From positions 68,456-132,455 of the forward strand of contig JAFRWW010000009.1 in NCBI GenBank assembly GCA_017441585.1: a DNA stretch of 64,000 bases. The letters are read 5' to 3'. Shown here one piece after another: positions 54,610 through 63,398 of this stretch (positions are counted from its first letter, which is position 1; each line of letters starts with the position of its first letter). The stretch is from Lachnospiraceae bacterium. Lineage in GTDB: Bacteria > Bacillota > Clostridia > Lachnospirales > Lachnospiraceae. Made by a program: the position numbers and the translations under genes. The notes under the pieces were generated by a model. That model saw nothing but the letters and a program-made list of their open reading frames with translations, ran no database searches and was not told the origin of the DNA.

Positions 54610-55365
54610 TCAACGTGCTCCTGCCTGTGCGCGGCGCTGTCTCACTATCTCATAGGCCATCACGCCTGCTGCCACGGATGCATTCAGGGAATCTATATCA
54701 CCCTTTACCGGAATGGATGCTATATAATCACACTTTTCCTTAACCAGTCTGCTGACTCCCGAGCCTTCCGCACCTATCACCAGGGCTATGGAACCCGTGA
54801 GATTCAGATCATACATGATGGTACCGTCCATATCCGCACAGGCCACCCACACACCGCGTTCCTTAAGCTCTTCAATGGTTCTGGAGATATTGGTAACCCT
54901 CACTACGGGGGTATAATTAAGCGCCCCTGCGGAGACCTTGGCCACCGTAGAAGTAAGTCCCACCGCCCGGTTTTTGGGTATGATCACGCCATGGGCTCCG
55001 GACATGTTTGCGGTACGTATGATGGCCCCCAGATTGTGGGGATCTTCTATATTATCCAGAATGAATATAAAGGGATCCTCACCCTTCGTTTCGGCTATTG
55101 CAAAGATTTCCTCAAGCTCGGAATACTCATAGGCAGCTATATATGCGATGACACCCTGATGGTTTCCCGTCTGTGAGATCTGATCCAGACGCTCCTTTGA
55201 CACAAAGTCTATGCGAAGCTCCTTTTTCTTCGCCTCACGCTTAATGGTCTGTATCTGTCCGTCCGAAAGGCCGTCCTTTATGAACAGACGATCTATTTCA
55301 CGTCCGCTTCTGAAAGCCTCTATGACTGCGTTTCTGCCTTCGATTACTGATTCATTATCTCTCAT
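54610..55365 (-). CDS. rlmB: 23S rRNA 2'-O-methyltransferase, TrmH family (RlmB)
   Basis: 251 residues. N-terminal substrate-binding region (EGRNAVIEAFRSGREID), then the SPOUT catalytic domain with the trefoil-knot motifs ILDNIEDPHNLGAIIRTA (motif 1), LVIGAEGSGVS (motif 2) and IPVKGDIDSLNASVAAGV (motif 3). Methylates G2251 in E. coli; the site here is inferred. Common neighbour of mrnC and cysS in Firmicutes, as here. GGGATC lies upstream. Confidence 0.94.
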   Translation of the reverse strand: MRDNESVIEGRNAVIEAFRSGREIDRLFIKDGLSDGQIQTIKREAKKKELRIDFVSKERLDQISQTGNHQGVIAYIAAYEYSELEEIFAIAETKGEDPFIFILDNIEDPHNLGAIIRTANMSGAHGVIIPKNRAVGLTSTVAKVSAGALNYTPVVRVTNISRTIEELKERGVWVACADMDGTIMYDLNLTGSIALVIGAEGSGVSRLVKEKCDYIASIPVKGDIDSLNASVAAGVMAYEIVRQRRAQAGAR

Positions 55366-55489
55366 TTTATGATCCCGGTCTTTATCTATCCTTATCCTGC
55401 TATCCCATCATTAACATATGGACCTTATCCCATCATGCCTTTATTTATTCTGTCATGCCGCTATTTTTCCTATCATATTCTCCTGCATT

Positions 55490-55520
55490 TGTCATTCTTC
55501 GGGCGTAGCCCAAAGAATCA
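55490..55520. repeat. copy of a dispersed hairpin repeat overlapping mrnC stop
   Basis: ATTCTT-C-GGGC-GTA-GCCC-AA-AGAAT, a stem-loop that also reaches the mrnC stop at 55518-55520. Similar to the copies at 35641, 52893 and 57439. Preceded by T/ATC-rich spacer (55366-55489) with no other feature. Confidence 0.5.
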
Positions 55521-55964
55521 TTGATCAAGGCCAACAGCAAGTTTAGCCAGTTCCACGCATCTGTCGATCCGCCCTGTCTGATACAGATATCCCATCAGCG
55601 CTTCAAAGCCCGTAGCCTTGTGATATTCATAAGGCGTGGCATTTTTTGCCATGGAACGGGGCTTGGCGTTTTCTCCTCTTTTGTATACAACCAGTTCTTC
55701 TTCGGTTAAAACACCTTTTTTCATAAAATGGTCCGCAGCAGCTGCCTGAGCTCTTGCGGACACATATTTTTCCGTCATGGAATGAAGCTTTGAATTAGCC
55801 GTATTCCCCTTATTCACCACCATGGTAGCCACTATCAGTGTATAGACCGCATCCCCTATAAAAGCATGGGTCAGCGGAGAATACTGCCTCACGTCTCCTT
55901 TAGGTTCACCTAAGATGCGTTTTACTTCTTCATAAAGATCCTTTGTGTTCAGGCCTTCCTCCAC
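55518..55964 (-). CDS. mrnC: mini-ribonuclease III (MrnC)
   Basis: 148 residues, the RNase III catalytic core without a dsRNA-binding domain. YSPLTHAFIGDAVYTL carries the catalytic Asp (D38), and later RGENAKPRS and GFEALMGYLY give the second acidic site. Processes 23S rRNA precursor in B. subtilis. Starts with GTG overlapping the cysS 3' end by 16 bp, typical of the cysS-mrnC-rlmB cluster. Confidence 0.95.
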   Translation of the reverse strand: MEEGLNTKDLYEEVKRILGEPKGDVRQYSPLTHAFIGDAVYTLIVATMVVNKGNTANSKLHSMTEKYVSARAQAAAADHFMKKGVLTEEELVVYKRGENAKPRSMAKNATPYEYHKATGFEALMGYLYQTGRIDRCVELAKLAVGLDQ

Positions 55965-57373
55965 TTTACGCCCTCTCTGGTATCCTCTATGATGATACCC
56001 ATGTCTGTCAGCTGTGCCCTGATCTCATCGGCTCTGGCAAAGTTCTTTTCCTTCTTTGCTGCCGTCCTCTCTGCGATCAGTTCCTCCACCTTTGCAGTCA
56101 GATCATCATCCACTTCATCCTCTGCAAATATGGTCAGGCCCAAAACATCCGTCAATGTATAAAGCTGATCCGTAAGACCGGATACATACTCCAAACTGCC
56201 GCTTTCACCGATGTTGGAATTTATAAATCTCACCAGTTCAAAAACTGCGGATATGGCATCAGCCGTATTAAGGTCATCATCCATGGCCGCCTCAAAGGCT
56301 TTGGTAAACTCCTTCGCCTGCTCAAGCTTCTCTGCCTCCTTCGGAGTGATACCGTCATCTGAAAGCTTACCACTGTCATTCAATTCCTTTAAAGTCCTGG
56401 CACAGGTCTTCATCCTGTCCAGAGAATTCTTGGCGCTTTCCATCAGCTGATCCGAAAAATTAAGGGGACTCCTGTAATGCGCCTGCAGCATGAAATATCT
56501 CAAAACCTGCAGATCATATTTCTCACTGATATCCCTTACAGTGAAAAAGTTGCCTGCTGATTTTGACATCTTTTTATTATCGATATTAAGGAATGCATTA
56601 TGCATCCAGTAATGTGCAAAGGGCTTTCCGTTGGCCGCCTCGGACTGGGCGATCTCATTCTCATGATGGGGGAATATCAGATCCTCTCCTCCCGCATGCA
56701 GATCTATCTCATCTCCCAGATATTTCTTACTCATGACAGAGCATTCAATATGCCAGCCGGGTCTGCCGTCACACCAGGGTGAAGGCCAGGAGGGCTCGCC
56801 TTCCTTTTTAGGCTTCCAAAGCACAAAATCAAACTCATCCTCTTTTCCGTCCTCACCGGTGACATTTATAAAGCGGTGTCCTGCCTCCAGATCCTCCAGA
56901 TTCTTATGAGAGAGCTTACCATACCCTGCAAATTTATGAACCCTGTAATATACGGTGCCATCAGGAGCTGCATAGGCGTAACCCTTATCGATCAGAGTCT
57001 GTATCATATCGATCATCCCCTGTATCTCTTCAGTGGCCTTGGGATGGGTAGTGGCGCTTCTCACATTCATGCCCTTCATATCCTTTTTGCACTCCTCTAT
57101 GTAGCGCTCGGATATGACGGAGGAATCCACACCTTCTTCCACAGCCTTCTTAATGATCTTATCATCCACGTCAGTGAAATTTGATACATAATTCACGTCA
57201 TATCCCTTGTACTCCATATACCTGCGGAAGGTATCAAATACTATCATGGGACGGGCGTTTCCGATGTGTATCAGATTGTACACCGTAGGGCCGCACACAT
57301 ACATGCTGACCTTGCCGGGCTCAATGGGTTTAAACTCTTCTTTTCTTCTTGATAATGTGTTAAAGATTTTCAT
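55949..57373 (-). CDS. cysS: cysteinyl-tRNA synthetase
   Basis: 474 residues. Class I synthetase: zinc-binding MYVCGPTVY with Cys, HIGNARP (HIGH), a zinc-site Cys in WHIECSVM, and KMSKSAGNF (KMSKS). The C-terminal helical domain includes the usual DDDLNTADAISAVFEL. AGGAAC lies before the ATG. No T-box is visible in the 100-bp leader, which mostly holds a dispersed repeat. Confidence 0.97.
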   Translation of the reverse strand: MKIFNTLSRRKEEFKPIEPGKVSMYVCGPTVYNLIHIGNARPMIVFDTFRRYMEYKGYDVNYVSNFTDVDDKIIKKAVEEGVDSSVISERYIEECKKDMKGMNVRSATTHPKATEEIQGMIDMIQTLIDKGYAYAAPDGTVYYRVHKFAGYGKLSHKNLEDLEAGHRFINVTGEDGKEDEFDFVLWKPKKEGEPSWPSPWCDGRPGWHIECSVMSKKYLGDEIDLHAGGEDLIFPHHENEIAQSEAANGKPFAHYWMHNAFLNIDNKKMSKSAGNFFTVRDISEKYDLQVLRYFMLQAHYRSPLNFSDQLMESAKNSLDRMKTCARTLKELNDSGKLSDDGITPKEAEKLEQAKEFTKAFEAAMDDDLNTADAISAVFELVRFINSNIGESGSLEYVSGLTDQLYTLTDVLGLTIFAEDEVDDDLTAKVEELIAERTAAKKEKNFARADEIRAQLTDMGIIIEDTREGVKWRKA

Positions 57374-57438
57374 TATTATGTTCCTATATCATTTCATTTT
57401 TTGATCATTCAACTCTTTCAGGATACTTCAAAACCTCT

Positions 57439-57472
57439 GTCATTCTAAGGAGCCTGCGACTAAGGATCTTTC
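57439..57472. repeat. copy of a dispersed hairpin repeat
   Basis: TGTCATTCTAAGGAGCCTGC, then GACTAAGGATCTTTCT, lying next to the ispF stop codon. Similar to the elements at 35641, 52893 and 55490. Confidence 0.5.
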
Positions 57473-58018
57473 TTAATCCTTACCCATGGGACATCCCGAG
57501 CACCCTGCGCAGTTTCCGCCGACAGTCACTTCCCGCATAAAGCCTCCGGGCTTGTCTATGCTGCATATGGCCTGGGATGAAATACCTTCACCGCTTCCGG
57601 TAAAGCCAAGGCCCTCTTCAGTCGTGGCCTTTACATTTATCTGATCCGTATCGATCCCAAGGGCAGCCGCTATGTTTTCCTCCATCTTTGCGATGTGGGG
57701 TCTCATCTTCGGAGCCTGGGCTATGATGGTGGCGTCTATGTTGATGATATAATATCCTTCTTCCGTTAAAAGCTCTCCCACTCTTTCCAGAAGTTTCATT
57801 GAAGACGCGCCCTTATATTCATCATCGGTATCCGGAAAATGCTTGCCTATATCACCAAGGGCAGCCGCTCCCAAAAGGGCATCCATAATGGCATGGAGCA
57901 GCACATCCGCATCCGAATGACCCAGCAAACCCTTTTCATAAGGGATTTCCACGCCTCCCATTATAAGTTTCCGATCTTCGACGAGCCTGTGCACGTCATA
58001 TCCCATTCCGACTCTCAT
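57473..58018 (-). CDS. ispF: 2-C-methyl-D-erythritol 2,4-cyclodiphosphate synthase (IspF) with Cys-rich C-terminal tail
   Basis: 181 residues from the ATG at 58018. [12 protein letters not shown] supplies the zinc ligands D8 and H10, H42 ([10 protein letters not shown]) completes the site, and [10 protein letters not shown] and [11 protein letters not shown] are standard. IspF normally ends near residue 156; this one continues [22 protein letters not shown], giving C170/C173/C176 in C-x2-C-x2-C spacing. Makes MEcPP in the MEP isoprenoid pathway. A GTG at 58027 is a less likely start. Confidence 0.95.
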   Translation of the reverse strand: MRVGMGYDVHRLVEDRKLIMGGVEIPYEKGLLGHSDADVLLHAIMDALLGAAALGDIGKHFPDTDDEYKGASSMKLLERVGELLTEEGYYIINIDATIIAQAPKMRPHIAKMEENIAAALGIDTDQINVKATTEEGLGFTGSGEGISSQAICSIDKPGGFMREVTVGGNCAGCSGCPMGKD

Positions 58019-58087
58019 TGCACTCACTTTCTGACAGAATTCATCATAGACGTTTTATATCATTGATCATCATAAATAATGATCCCG

Positions 58088-60421
58088 TCAATCCCTGTCC
58101 TTATCCGATTCCATGGCGATCTTCCAGATGTCATTATTGTAATCGGTTATGGTCCTGTCAGAGGAGAAGAAGCCAGCCTTTGCGATATTATAAAGAGACA
58201 TCTTCTTCCACTTATCACGGTCATTATAATCAGCCAAAGCCTTATCCTTGACCTTGATATAATCCTCCACATCTATGAGGGTCATGAACCAGTCATCATT
58301 AACCAGTCTGTTGTAAAGCCTCTCCAGTCTTTCCTTGTGACCTCTCTCCATAACTTCATCGCTTATGATAAAATCAACAGCCTCTTTGATCACTTCTGAT
58401 TTTTCATAATACTCTTTTGAAACATAATCAGAGTTTGCATAATGATCCATGACCGTATCTGCATCCACACCAAAGATGTAAATATTGTCGTCACCTACCA
58501 ACTCATGGATCTCCACATTTGCGCCGTCCTCGGTTCCAAGAGTCACGGCACCGTTCAACATGAACTTCATGTTACCGGTTCCGGAAGCCTCCTGGGAAGC
58601 TAGTGATATCTGTTCTGAAATATCGCAGGCGGGTATCAGTTTTTCCGCATAGCTCACATTATAATTCTCTACCATGACCACCTTCATATAAGGTGAAACC
58701 TCCGGATCATTATTGATCATCTCGGAGAGTACCAGGATCAGATGGATCACATCCTGAGCCAGGGTATATGCGGGGGCAGCCTTTGCGCCGAATATGAAGG
58801 TCACCTTGGACTCGGGCTTCTTTCCGGCCTTTATCTCCAGATATCTGTGAATGATGTAGAGCGCATTGAGCTGCTGTCTCTTATATTCATGCATACGCTT
58901 GATCTGGATATCAAAAATGGAATCAGGATCGATCTCCACTCCCTCTTTCTCCTTAATATAGGCAGCCAGAGCCTTTTTATGTCCCTTCTTGACAGCCTCC
59001 AGTTTATTCAGGAATTCCTCGTCATTTATGAATTTAAGCAGTTTTTCCAGTTCATCCGCATGCTTTTTGAAATTCTCTCCTATTGCTTCGCTGATGAGCG
59101 CTGTCAGCTCACGGTTACAAGACATAAGCCAGCGGCGGAAAGTGATGCCGTTAGTCTTGTTATTAAACTTCTCGGGATATATCTCATAAAAATCATGGAG
59201 CGCCTTATTTTTGAGTATATCCGTATGTATGGCCGCCACACCGTTTACTGAGAAACCGTAATGTATGTCGATATGAGCCATATGAACCCTGTCCTCGTCA
59301 TCGATGACCCAGACCTTCTGGTTCGTAAACTTTCTGGCCACCTTTCGGTCCAGTTCCTTGATGATGGGAACCAGCTGAGGCACCACCTTCTCCAGATAAT
59401 CCAGAGGCCATTTCTCCAACGCCTCAGCCAGTATGGTGTGATTCGTATAGGCGCATGTCTTTGACACTACCCTGATGGCCTCATCCACCTTAAAGCTGTG
59501 CTCATGTATCAGGATTCGGATGAGTTCAGGGATGACCATGGTAGGATGGGTATCATTGATCTGGATCACCGCATGATTATACATATGATGCAGATCAAGC
59601 TTCTGTGACTGCAGCTCGTCTATGATCAGGTGCGCCGCATTGGACACCATGAAATACTGCTGATAAATACGAAGAAGACGTCCCTGCTCCGTGGAATCAT
59701 CGGGATAAAGGAACAGTGTCAAGTTCTTAGCTATATCTTCCTGATCAAAAGTGATGCCATCCGTGATCACGGAATCATCTATAGTCTCCAGATCAAAGAG
59801 GTGAAGCTTATTGATTCCATTGTTATAACCTACCACGTCGATATCATACATGATCGACTTATACTTCTTGCCCGCAAGGGAAACCTCATAGGACACATCA
59901 GTCTTTTGCAGCCAGGGTGAATCATCTATCCATTCATCCTTTATCGCGGTCTGCTGCTTATCCTTAAACACCTGCTTAAAAAGACCGTAATGATAATTAA
60001 GTCCGATACCGGCTCCAGGCAATCCCAGAGTAGCTATGGAATCAAGGAAGCAGGCTGCCAGACGTCCCAGACCGCCGTTACCAAGTGAAGGCTCCCTCTC
60101 GGTCTCCTCTATGGCAGACAGTTCCTTTCCATGCTTTTTAAGGATCTCCTCCACCTTCTCATAAAGGCGGAGATTGATCAGATTATTCGACAGAAGCTTT
60201 CCGATCAGGAACTCCGCCGAAATATAATATACTTTTTTATCACCCGAAATAGGGGGCATATTCTTTATCTGCGTCTTGATAAGCTGCATCACGCAGACAT
60301 ATACCTCCCTGTCGGTACACTCTTCTATACTCTTGTTATAATTCTTCGAGATAAGCTCTATGAGCTGCTGTTCCAGATTTCCCAGCATAACCTCTCTCTG
60401 CATCATCGTCTCAAGTGTCAT
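58088..60421 (-). CDS. glgP: glycogen/maltodextrin phosphorylase
   Basis: 777 residues. Family GT35: [21 protein letters not shown] (N-terminal), [16 protein letters not shown], and the late [12 protein letters not shown] in which the Lys binds PLP, followed by [11 protein letters not shown]. Releases glucose-1-phosphate from glycogen or maltodextrin. AAGGAG lies eight bases before the ATG. The leader (about 120 nt) contains three hairpins. No other glycogen genes are adjacent. Confidence 0.96.
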   Translation of the reverse strand: MTLETMMQREVMLGNLEQQLIELISKNYNKSIEECTDREVYVCVMQLIKTQIKNMPPISGDKKVYYISAEFLIGKLLSNNLINLRLYEKVEEILKKHGKELSAIEETEREPSLGNGGLGRLAACFLDSIATLGLPGAGIGLNYHYGLFKQVFKDKQQTAIKDEWIDDSPWLQKTDVSYEVSLAGKKYKSIMYDIDVVGYNNGINKLHLFDLETIDDSVITDGITFDQEDIAKNLTLFLYPDDSTEQGRLLRIYQQYFMVSNAAHLIIDELQSQKLDLHHMYNHAVIQINDTHPTMVIPELIRILIHEHSFKVDEAIRVVSKTCAYTNHTILAEALEKWPLDYLEKVVPQLVPIIKELDRKVARKFTNQKVWVIDDEDRVHMAHIDIHYGFSVNGVAAIHTDILKNKALHDFYEIYPEKFNNKTNGITFRRWLMSCNRELTALISEAIGENFKKHADELEKLLKFINDEEFLNKLEAVKKGHKKALAAYIKEKEGVEIDPDSIFDIQIKRMHEYKRQQLNALYIIHRYLEIKAGKKPESKVTFIFGAKAAPAYTLAQDVIHLILVLSEMINNDPEVSPYMKVVMVENYNVSYAEKLIPACDISEQISLASQEASGTGNMKFMLNGAVTLGTEDGANVEIHELVGDDNIYIFGVDADTVMDHYANSDYVSKEYYEKSEVIKEAVDFIISDEVMERGHKERLERLYNRLVNDDWFMTLIDVEDYIKVKDKALADYNDRDKWKKMSLYNIAKAGFFSSDRTITDYNNDIWKIAMESDKDRD

Positions 60422-60449
60422 GGCAAATCTCCTTTTTGCACTTTTACTG

Positions 60450-60519
60450 CTCCCGATTTTTAATCGGGAGAGCCCGTCGCGGCTTTGAGCGACTTCAAAG
60501 ATTCTCCATCAGGAGAATC
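60450..60519 (-). promoter_or_regulatory. structured 5' leader of glycogen phosphorylase
   Basis: On the minus strand, in transcript order: hairpin H1 (GATTCTCC-TGAT-GGAGAATC, 60500-60519); hairpin H2 (GTCGC...GCGAC, 60476-60493) that competes with an alternative pair CTTTGA/TCAAAG (60483-60500); and hairpin H3 (CTCCCGATT-AAA-AATCGGGAG, 60450-60470) about 30 bases before the start codon. The mutually exclusive pairings suggest a switch. It matches no riboswitch class I can recall. Confidence 0.55.
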
Positions 60520-60528
60520 CTCTTTTTT
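60500..60528 (+). terminator. rho-independent-like terminator on the plus strand
   Basis: GATTCTCC-ATCA-GGAGAATC followed by TCTTTTTT (plus strand). No plus-strand gene lies just before it. It may insulate the HTH-kinase operon from antisense read-through out of the glgP region, or be the same structure used only in the minus-strand leader. Confidence 0.4.
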
Positions 60529-60544
60529 ACGAAAACCGCTGATA

Positions 60545-60553
60545 ATTATACCA
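60545..60553 (-). promoter_or_regulatory. extended -10 promoter of glgP
   Basis: Minus-strand TGGTATAAT (TGn plus perfect TATAAT), 124 bp before the ATG. The -35 is weak. Confidence 0.6.
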
Positions 60554-60586
60554 TATATTGTGGAAAAGGGAAAGTTATTTTACCAC

Positions 60587-60615
60587 TTGTAAAAAAATGG
60601 ATTTTACTGTAAAAT
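60587..60615 (+). promoter_or_regulatory. promoter of the HTH/HipA-like kinase operon
   Basis: TTGTAA (60587-60592), 17-bp spacer, TAAAAT (60610-60615). The expected start site near 60622 falls five bases before the palindromic region. Confidence 0.75.
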
Positions 60616-60626
60616 AGCTCATATAG

Positions 60627-60673
60627 TCATCATTTTGATGATAAATTCGCGAATATAATCATCAATTTGATGA
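60627..60673 (+). promoter_or_regulatory. nested palindromic operator of the HTH/kinase operon
   Basis: Two copies of the palindrome TCATCA-NTT-TGATGA (60627-60641 and 60659-60673), 32 bp apart centre to centre (about three helical turns), with ATTCGCGAAT (60645-60654) exactly between them. The whole block is nearly symmetric about 60650. This is the pattern expected for autorepression by an HTH antitoxin bound as a multimer. Confidence 0.75.
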
Positions 60674-60696
60674 CTTTCATGGGTTGATCAAGAGAT

Positions 60697-61239
60697 ATGG
60701 CAACGAATTACGTAAAAACGGAATATGTGACAAAGGATGAAATAAAGGCCCTGCGTAGTCAACTGGGCATGACGCAAAAGGAATTTGCCGCTTATCTGGG
60801 CTGCTCGAAGCCCACAGTTGAGCGTTGGGAAAAAAGCGACATGATCACCGGTCCCATTGCCCTGCTCACCGATCTGCTAAACCGTGATCCGGATTTGGTT
60901 CTGGATCGAAAACTCCCGGACAAGACCGCTCCTTTAAGACTATGGTATATGTTTAATCAGCACGTCTGTACAGTGATAGATGCAGATATCATAAAGCAGC
61001 AGGTAAAAATATATAACTACACCGACAACCTGCTCATGAGAGCTTTCGGCAGCGTGGAAAAGCCCACTTATAAAGAGTACGAGGAATTTCTGGAATCCAG
61101 ATGTTTTCCCAGACAGCGTGACAAGATGAAGCTGATCCTCCGCGACCTGAATCTGCCCTTTTATGATCCCCTCATGATAATCGAAAAGACGGAGGGCAGA
61201 ATGGCAGAGGATGATTTTTGGATAAGGGTAGAGAGATGA
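60697..61239 (+). CDS. HTH (Xre/MqsA-type) regulator with C-terminal conserved domain, putative antitoxin
   Basis: 180 residues. Helix-turn-helix (about 13-68, ALRSQLGMTQKEFAAYLGCS...VERWEKS) with the ITGPIALLTDLL trailing helix common in MqsA/HigA-type antitoxins. Residues 80-180 form a separate domain ending in WIR-VER, with FLESRCFPRQRD (131-142) and FYDPLMIIEKTEGRMAEDDFW (155-175). I know similar FLE-x-R-C-x-P-R...DDxFW-x-R sequences in Firmicute proteins paired with kinases, but no characterised function. Its stop overlaps the downstream kinase start as ATGA. Controlled by the palindromic operator just upstream. Antitoxin role is an inference. Confidence 0.8.
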   Translation: MATNYVKTEYVTKDEIKALRSQLGMTQKEFAAYLGCSKPTVERWEKSDMITGPIALLTDLLNRDPDLVLDRKLPDKTAPLRLWYMFNQHVCTVIDADIIKQQVKIYNYTDNLLMRAFGSVEKPTYKEYEEFLESRCFPRQRDKMKLILRDLNLPFYDPLMIIEKTEGRMAEDDFWIRVER

Positions 61240-62042
61240 TCGAGCTTTTTGACAATGAAAAGGTTGAACATAAGCGACATTCCTCCAAAGGGAATCAGCT
61301 CAAATGGAAAAGAGATGACATCTGGTACAAGGCTGATTATCTGGGATATGAAGGTCTCGCAGAAGTGATAGTCTCGCAACTGCTGTCGCATTCCGACTTA
61401 AAAGATGATGAGTATGTGCTGTATACTCCCATCCGGATAAAGGCAGGCAATGCGATATACAATGGCGCTGAAAGCCGGGACTTCCTAAAACCCGGTTCGC
61501 AGCTCATCACTTTGGAGCGGCTTTATAAAACCATCTATGGACGGAGTCTTCATGAAGAAATATTCCATATACACGGAATTGAAAACCGGATTGAATATCT
61601 GGTAAGCCGTGTAAAAGAATGTACTGAGCTCGCTGATTTCGGAACGTATCTGAACAGACTATTGACCATCGATGCTTTGTTTTTAAACGAGGACCGCCAT
61701 ATGCACAATATCGCCGTGATCAAAAAATCGGACGGAAGTTTTGACTACTGTCCGATCTTTGATAACGGAGGCGCTCTGCTTTCCGACACTTCGATGGATT
61801 ATCCCATGAATATGGGTATCTATGAAATGATACCGACCGTCAAAGCGAAAACCGTATCCGACAGCTTTGACGAACAGCTCGATGCCAGCGAAAAGCTGTA
61901 CGGATATAATCTGAAATTCAGCTTTAACAACTCCGATATCGAAAAAGCGGTACAAGCTGCAGACATCTACGAGGCCGATATAAGAGAAAGGGTTATAACC
62001 GTATTACGAGAGCAGAGACGTAAGTATCCTTACCTTTTTTAA
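61236..62042 (+). CDS. HipA-like Ser/Thr kinase (CtkA/HipA-fold), putative toxin
   Basis: 268 residues. It lacks the first N-terminal subdomain of E. coli HipA (440 residues) but keeps the kinase core: a K33 in WYKADYLGYEG (ATP Lys), an alpha-C-like helix, D153...N158 in NEDRHMHN (catalytic loop) and D176 in FDNGG (metal Asp, DFG equivalent). Such short kinases resemble CtkA and HipT. HipA kills or arrests cells by phosphorylating glutamyl-tRNA synthetase; CtkA targets differ. The start at 61236 overlaps the HTH gene stop, so expression is coupled. Likely toxin of a two-gene module; the target is unknown. Confidence 0.85.
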   Translation: MIELFDNEKVEHKRHSSKGNQLKWKRDDIWYKADYLGYEGLAEVIVSQLLSHSDLKDDEYVLYTPIRIKAGNAIYNGAESRDFLKPGSQLITLERLYKTIYGRSLHEEIFHIHGIENRIEYLVSRVKECTELADFGTYLNRLLTIDALFLNEDRHMHNIAVIKKSDGSFDYCPIFDNGGALLSDTSMDYPMNMGIYEMIPTVKAKTVSDSFDEQLDASEKLYGYNLKFSFNNSDIEKAVQAADIYEADIRERVITVLREQRRKYPYLF

Positions 62043-62152
62043 ATGATCAGATAATTTCAACCATCCAAACAATATAAAACTTTTTTCGATTTCCTTCCGA
62101 ACAATATCGGTTATTGCACGGACGGTTCACACATGATCAACGAAAACTCCTA

Positions 62153-63133
62153 TCACCACTGAGGATGTATAATCGGCTTGAGGTTTTCATCATACAGAGC
62201 ACGTACAAATGCCATCTGATCGTCCGTAAGAGCAGGAAGCTCTGATGCCCGGACATTTTCGATGACCTGTGACGCCCTGCTGGCGCCTGGGATGACCACG
62301 CTCACCTCAGGATGCATCAGAACCCACCTGATAGCTGTACCGGCCAGATCCGCAGTTCCCAGTTTTTCCTTTAATTCTTCCGCCAGTTCTATTCCCAGAT
62401 CATAAGGCACACCGGAGAAGGTCTCGCCCTTATCAAAAGCTGCGCCGTCCCTGTTATATGTTCTGTGATCCTTATCACCGAACATGGTATCCTTTTTAAA
62501 CTTTCCGGTCAGTATACCGCTGGCAAGAGGTACTCTGGCTATGATGCCCACATTGTTTGCGGCCGCCTTCGGAAACAGCTCGTCGAGAGGCTTTAACCTA
62601 AACATGTTAAATATGACTTCCATGGCGGCTATATCATATTCCATGGCCATGAGCCCTTCCTTCACCTTTTCTATGCTGACACCGTAATCGGCGATCTTGC
62701 CGGCTTTCTTTAAAGCCTCCAGTTCTCCGAAGATATCGTCTCTGGCAAACACAGAGGTAGGAGGACAGTGAAGAAGGATCAGATCCAGTTTCTCAAGCCC
62801 CAGCCTTTTAAGGCTGTCTTCCACAAAACCGCGCACCGCCGAAGGAGTATACATCTCATCTGTATGAGGATTCAGCTGCCTGCCGCATTTGGTCGTGATA
62901 TAGAACTTATTCGGATGGGATTTGATATACTCACCTATAGCCTTTTCGCTCTCACCGCCATTATATACATCAGCCGTATCTATAAATGTGATCCCGCTCT
63001 CATCTGCAGCCTGCAGTATACGCATAGCCTCATCATGATTAAAGGGTTCACCCCACTTAGTCCCCAGCTGCCATGTCCCCAGGCCTATTTCAGATACGCT
63101 GCGTCCTGTTTTACCGAATATTCTCTCTTTCAT
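62153..63133 (-). CDS. aldo/keto reductase
   Basis: 326 residues, TIM barrel. Catalytic tetrad D52 (IDTADVY), Y57, K82 (YITTKCGR) and H122 (LLHCPPT); NADPH-binding VVIPGASRASQV near the C-terminus. Reduces aldehydes or ketones; the substrate cannot be told. AAGGAGAG lies before the ATG at 63133; the in-frame start at 63163 lacks a site. It separates the two HTH-kinase modules and points against them. The 110 bp between the kinase stop and this stop hold nothing notable. Confidence 0.93.
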   Translation of the reverse strand: MKERIFGKTGRSVSEIGLGTWQLGTKWGEPFNHDEAMRILQAADESGITFIDTADVYNGGESEKAIGEYIKSHPNKFYITTKCGRQLNPHTDEMYTPSAVRGFVEDSLKRLGLEKLDLILLHCPPTSVFARDDIFGELEALKKAGKIADYGVSIEKVKEGLMAMEYDIAAMEVIFNMFRLKPLDELFPKAAANNVGIIARVPLASGILTGKFKKDTMFGDKDHRTYNRDGAAFDKGETFSGVPYDLGIELAEELKEKLGTADLAGTAIRWVLMHPEVSVVIPGASRASQVIENVRASELPALTDDQMAFVRALYDENLKPIIHPQW

Positions 63134-63327
63134 CTTGTCTCTCCTTTTGTATGTATTGATCATTTTCCGCTTGAGTGTCAGTTCTTAAATTTCACGCTCT
63201 CAAAAGGTTCCTCCATACCATCCTGAAATTCATTAAACTTCCTTTTCAATTTACCACATCTTCCGCTTTTATTCCATGTCTTTTCGAGCTTTGGAAATGA
63301 TATTCTGCACTGTCTCCGGAGGAAATT

Positions 63328-63390
63328 CTAAAGACCTAAAGACCATTCCGAACAGCCAAAAAACGAAATAGTCTTACAGTAGTCTTACGG
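63328..63390. repeat. tandem short repeats upstream of the second HTH gene
   Basis: CTAAAGAC twice in tandem (63328-63335, 63336-63343), then TAGTCTTAC-A/G-G twice in tandem (63369-63379, 63380-63390), the second reaching the ribosome site GGAGG. The two sets are roughly inverted with respect to each other (TAAAGAC versus GTCTTA). Possible operator of the HTH regulator. Confidence 0.5.
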
Positions 63391-63398
63391 AGGATAAT

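Noticed and set aside
57374..57472. T-box leader for cysS
   Set aside because: No T-box bulge sequence, specifier loop or terminator/antiterminator pair is visible; most of the region is a dispersed repeat and it lies downstream of ispF, not just before cysS's promoter.
60500..60528. Terminator of a plus-strand gene
   Set aside because: No plus-strand gene ends before it. It is reported with low confidence only as a possible insulator; the same bases form hairpin H1 of the glgP leader.
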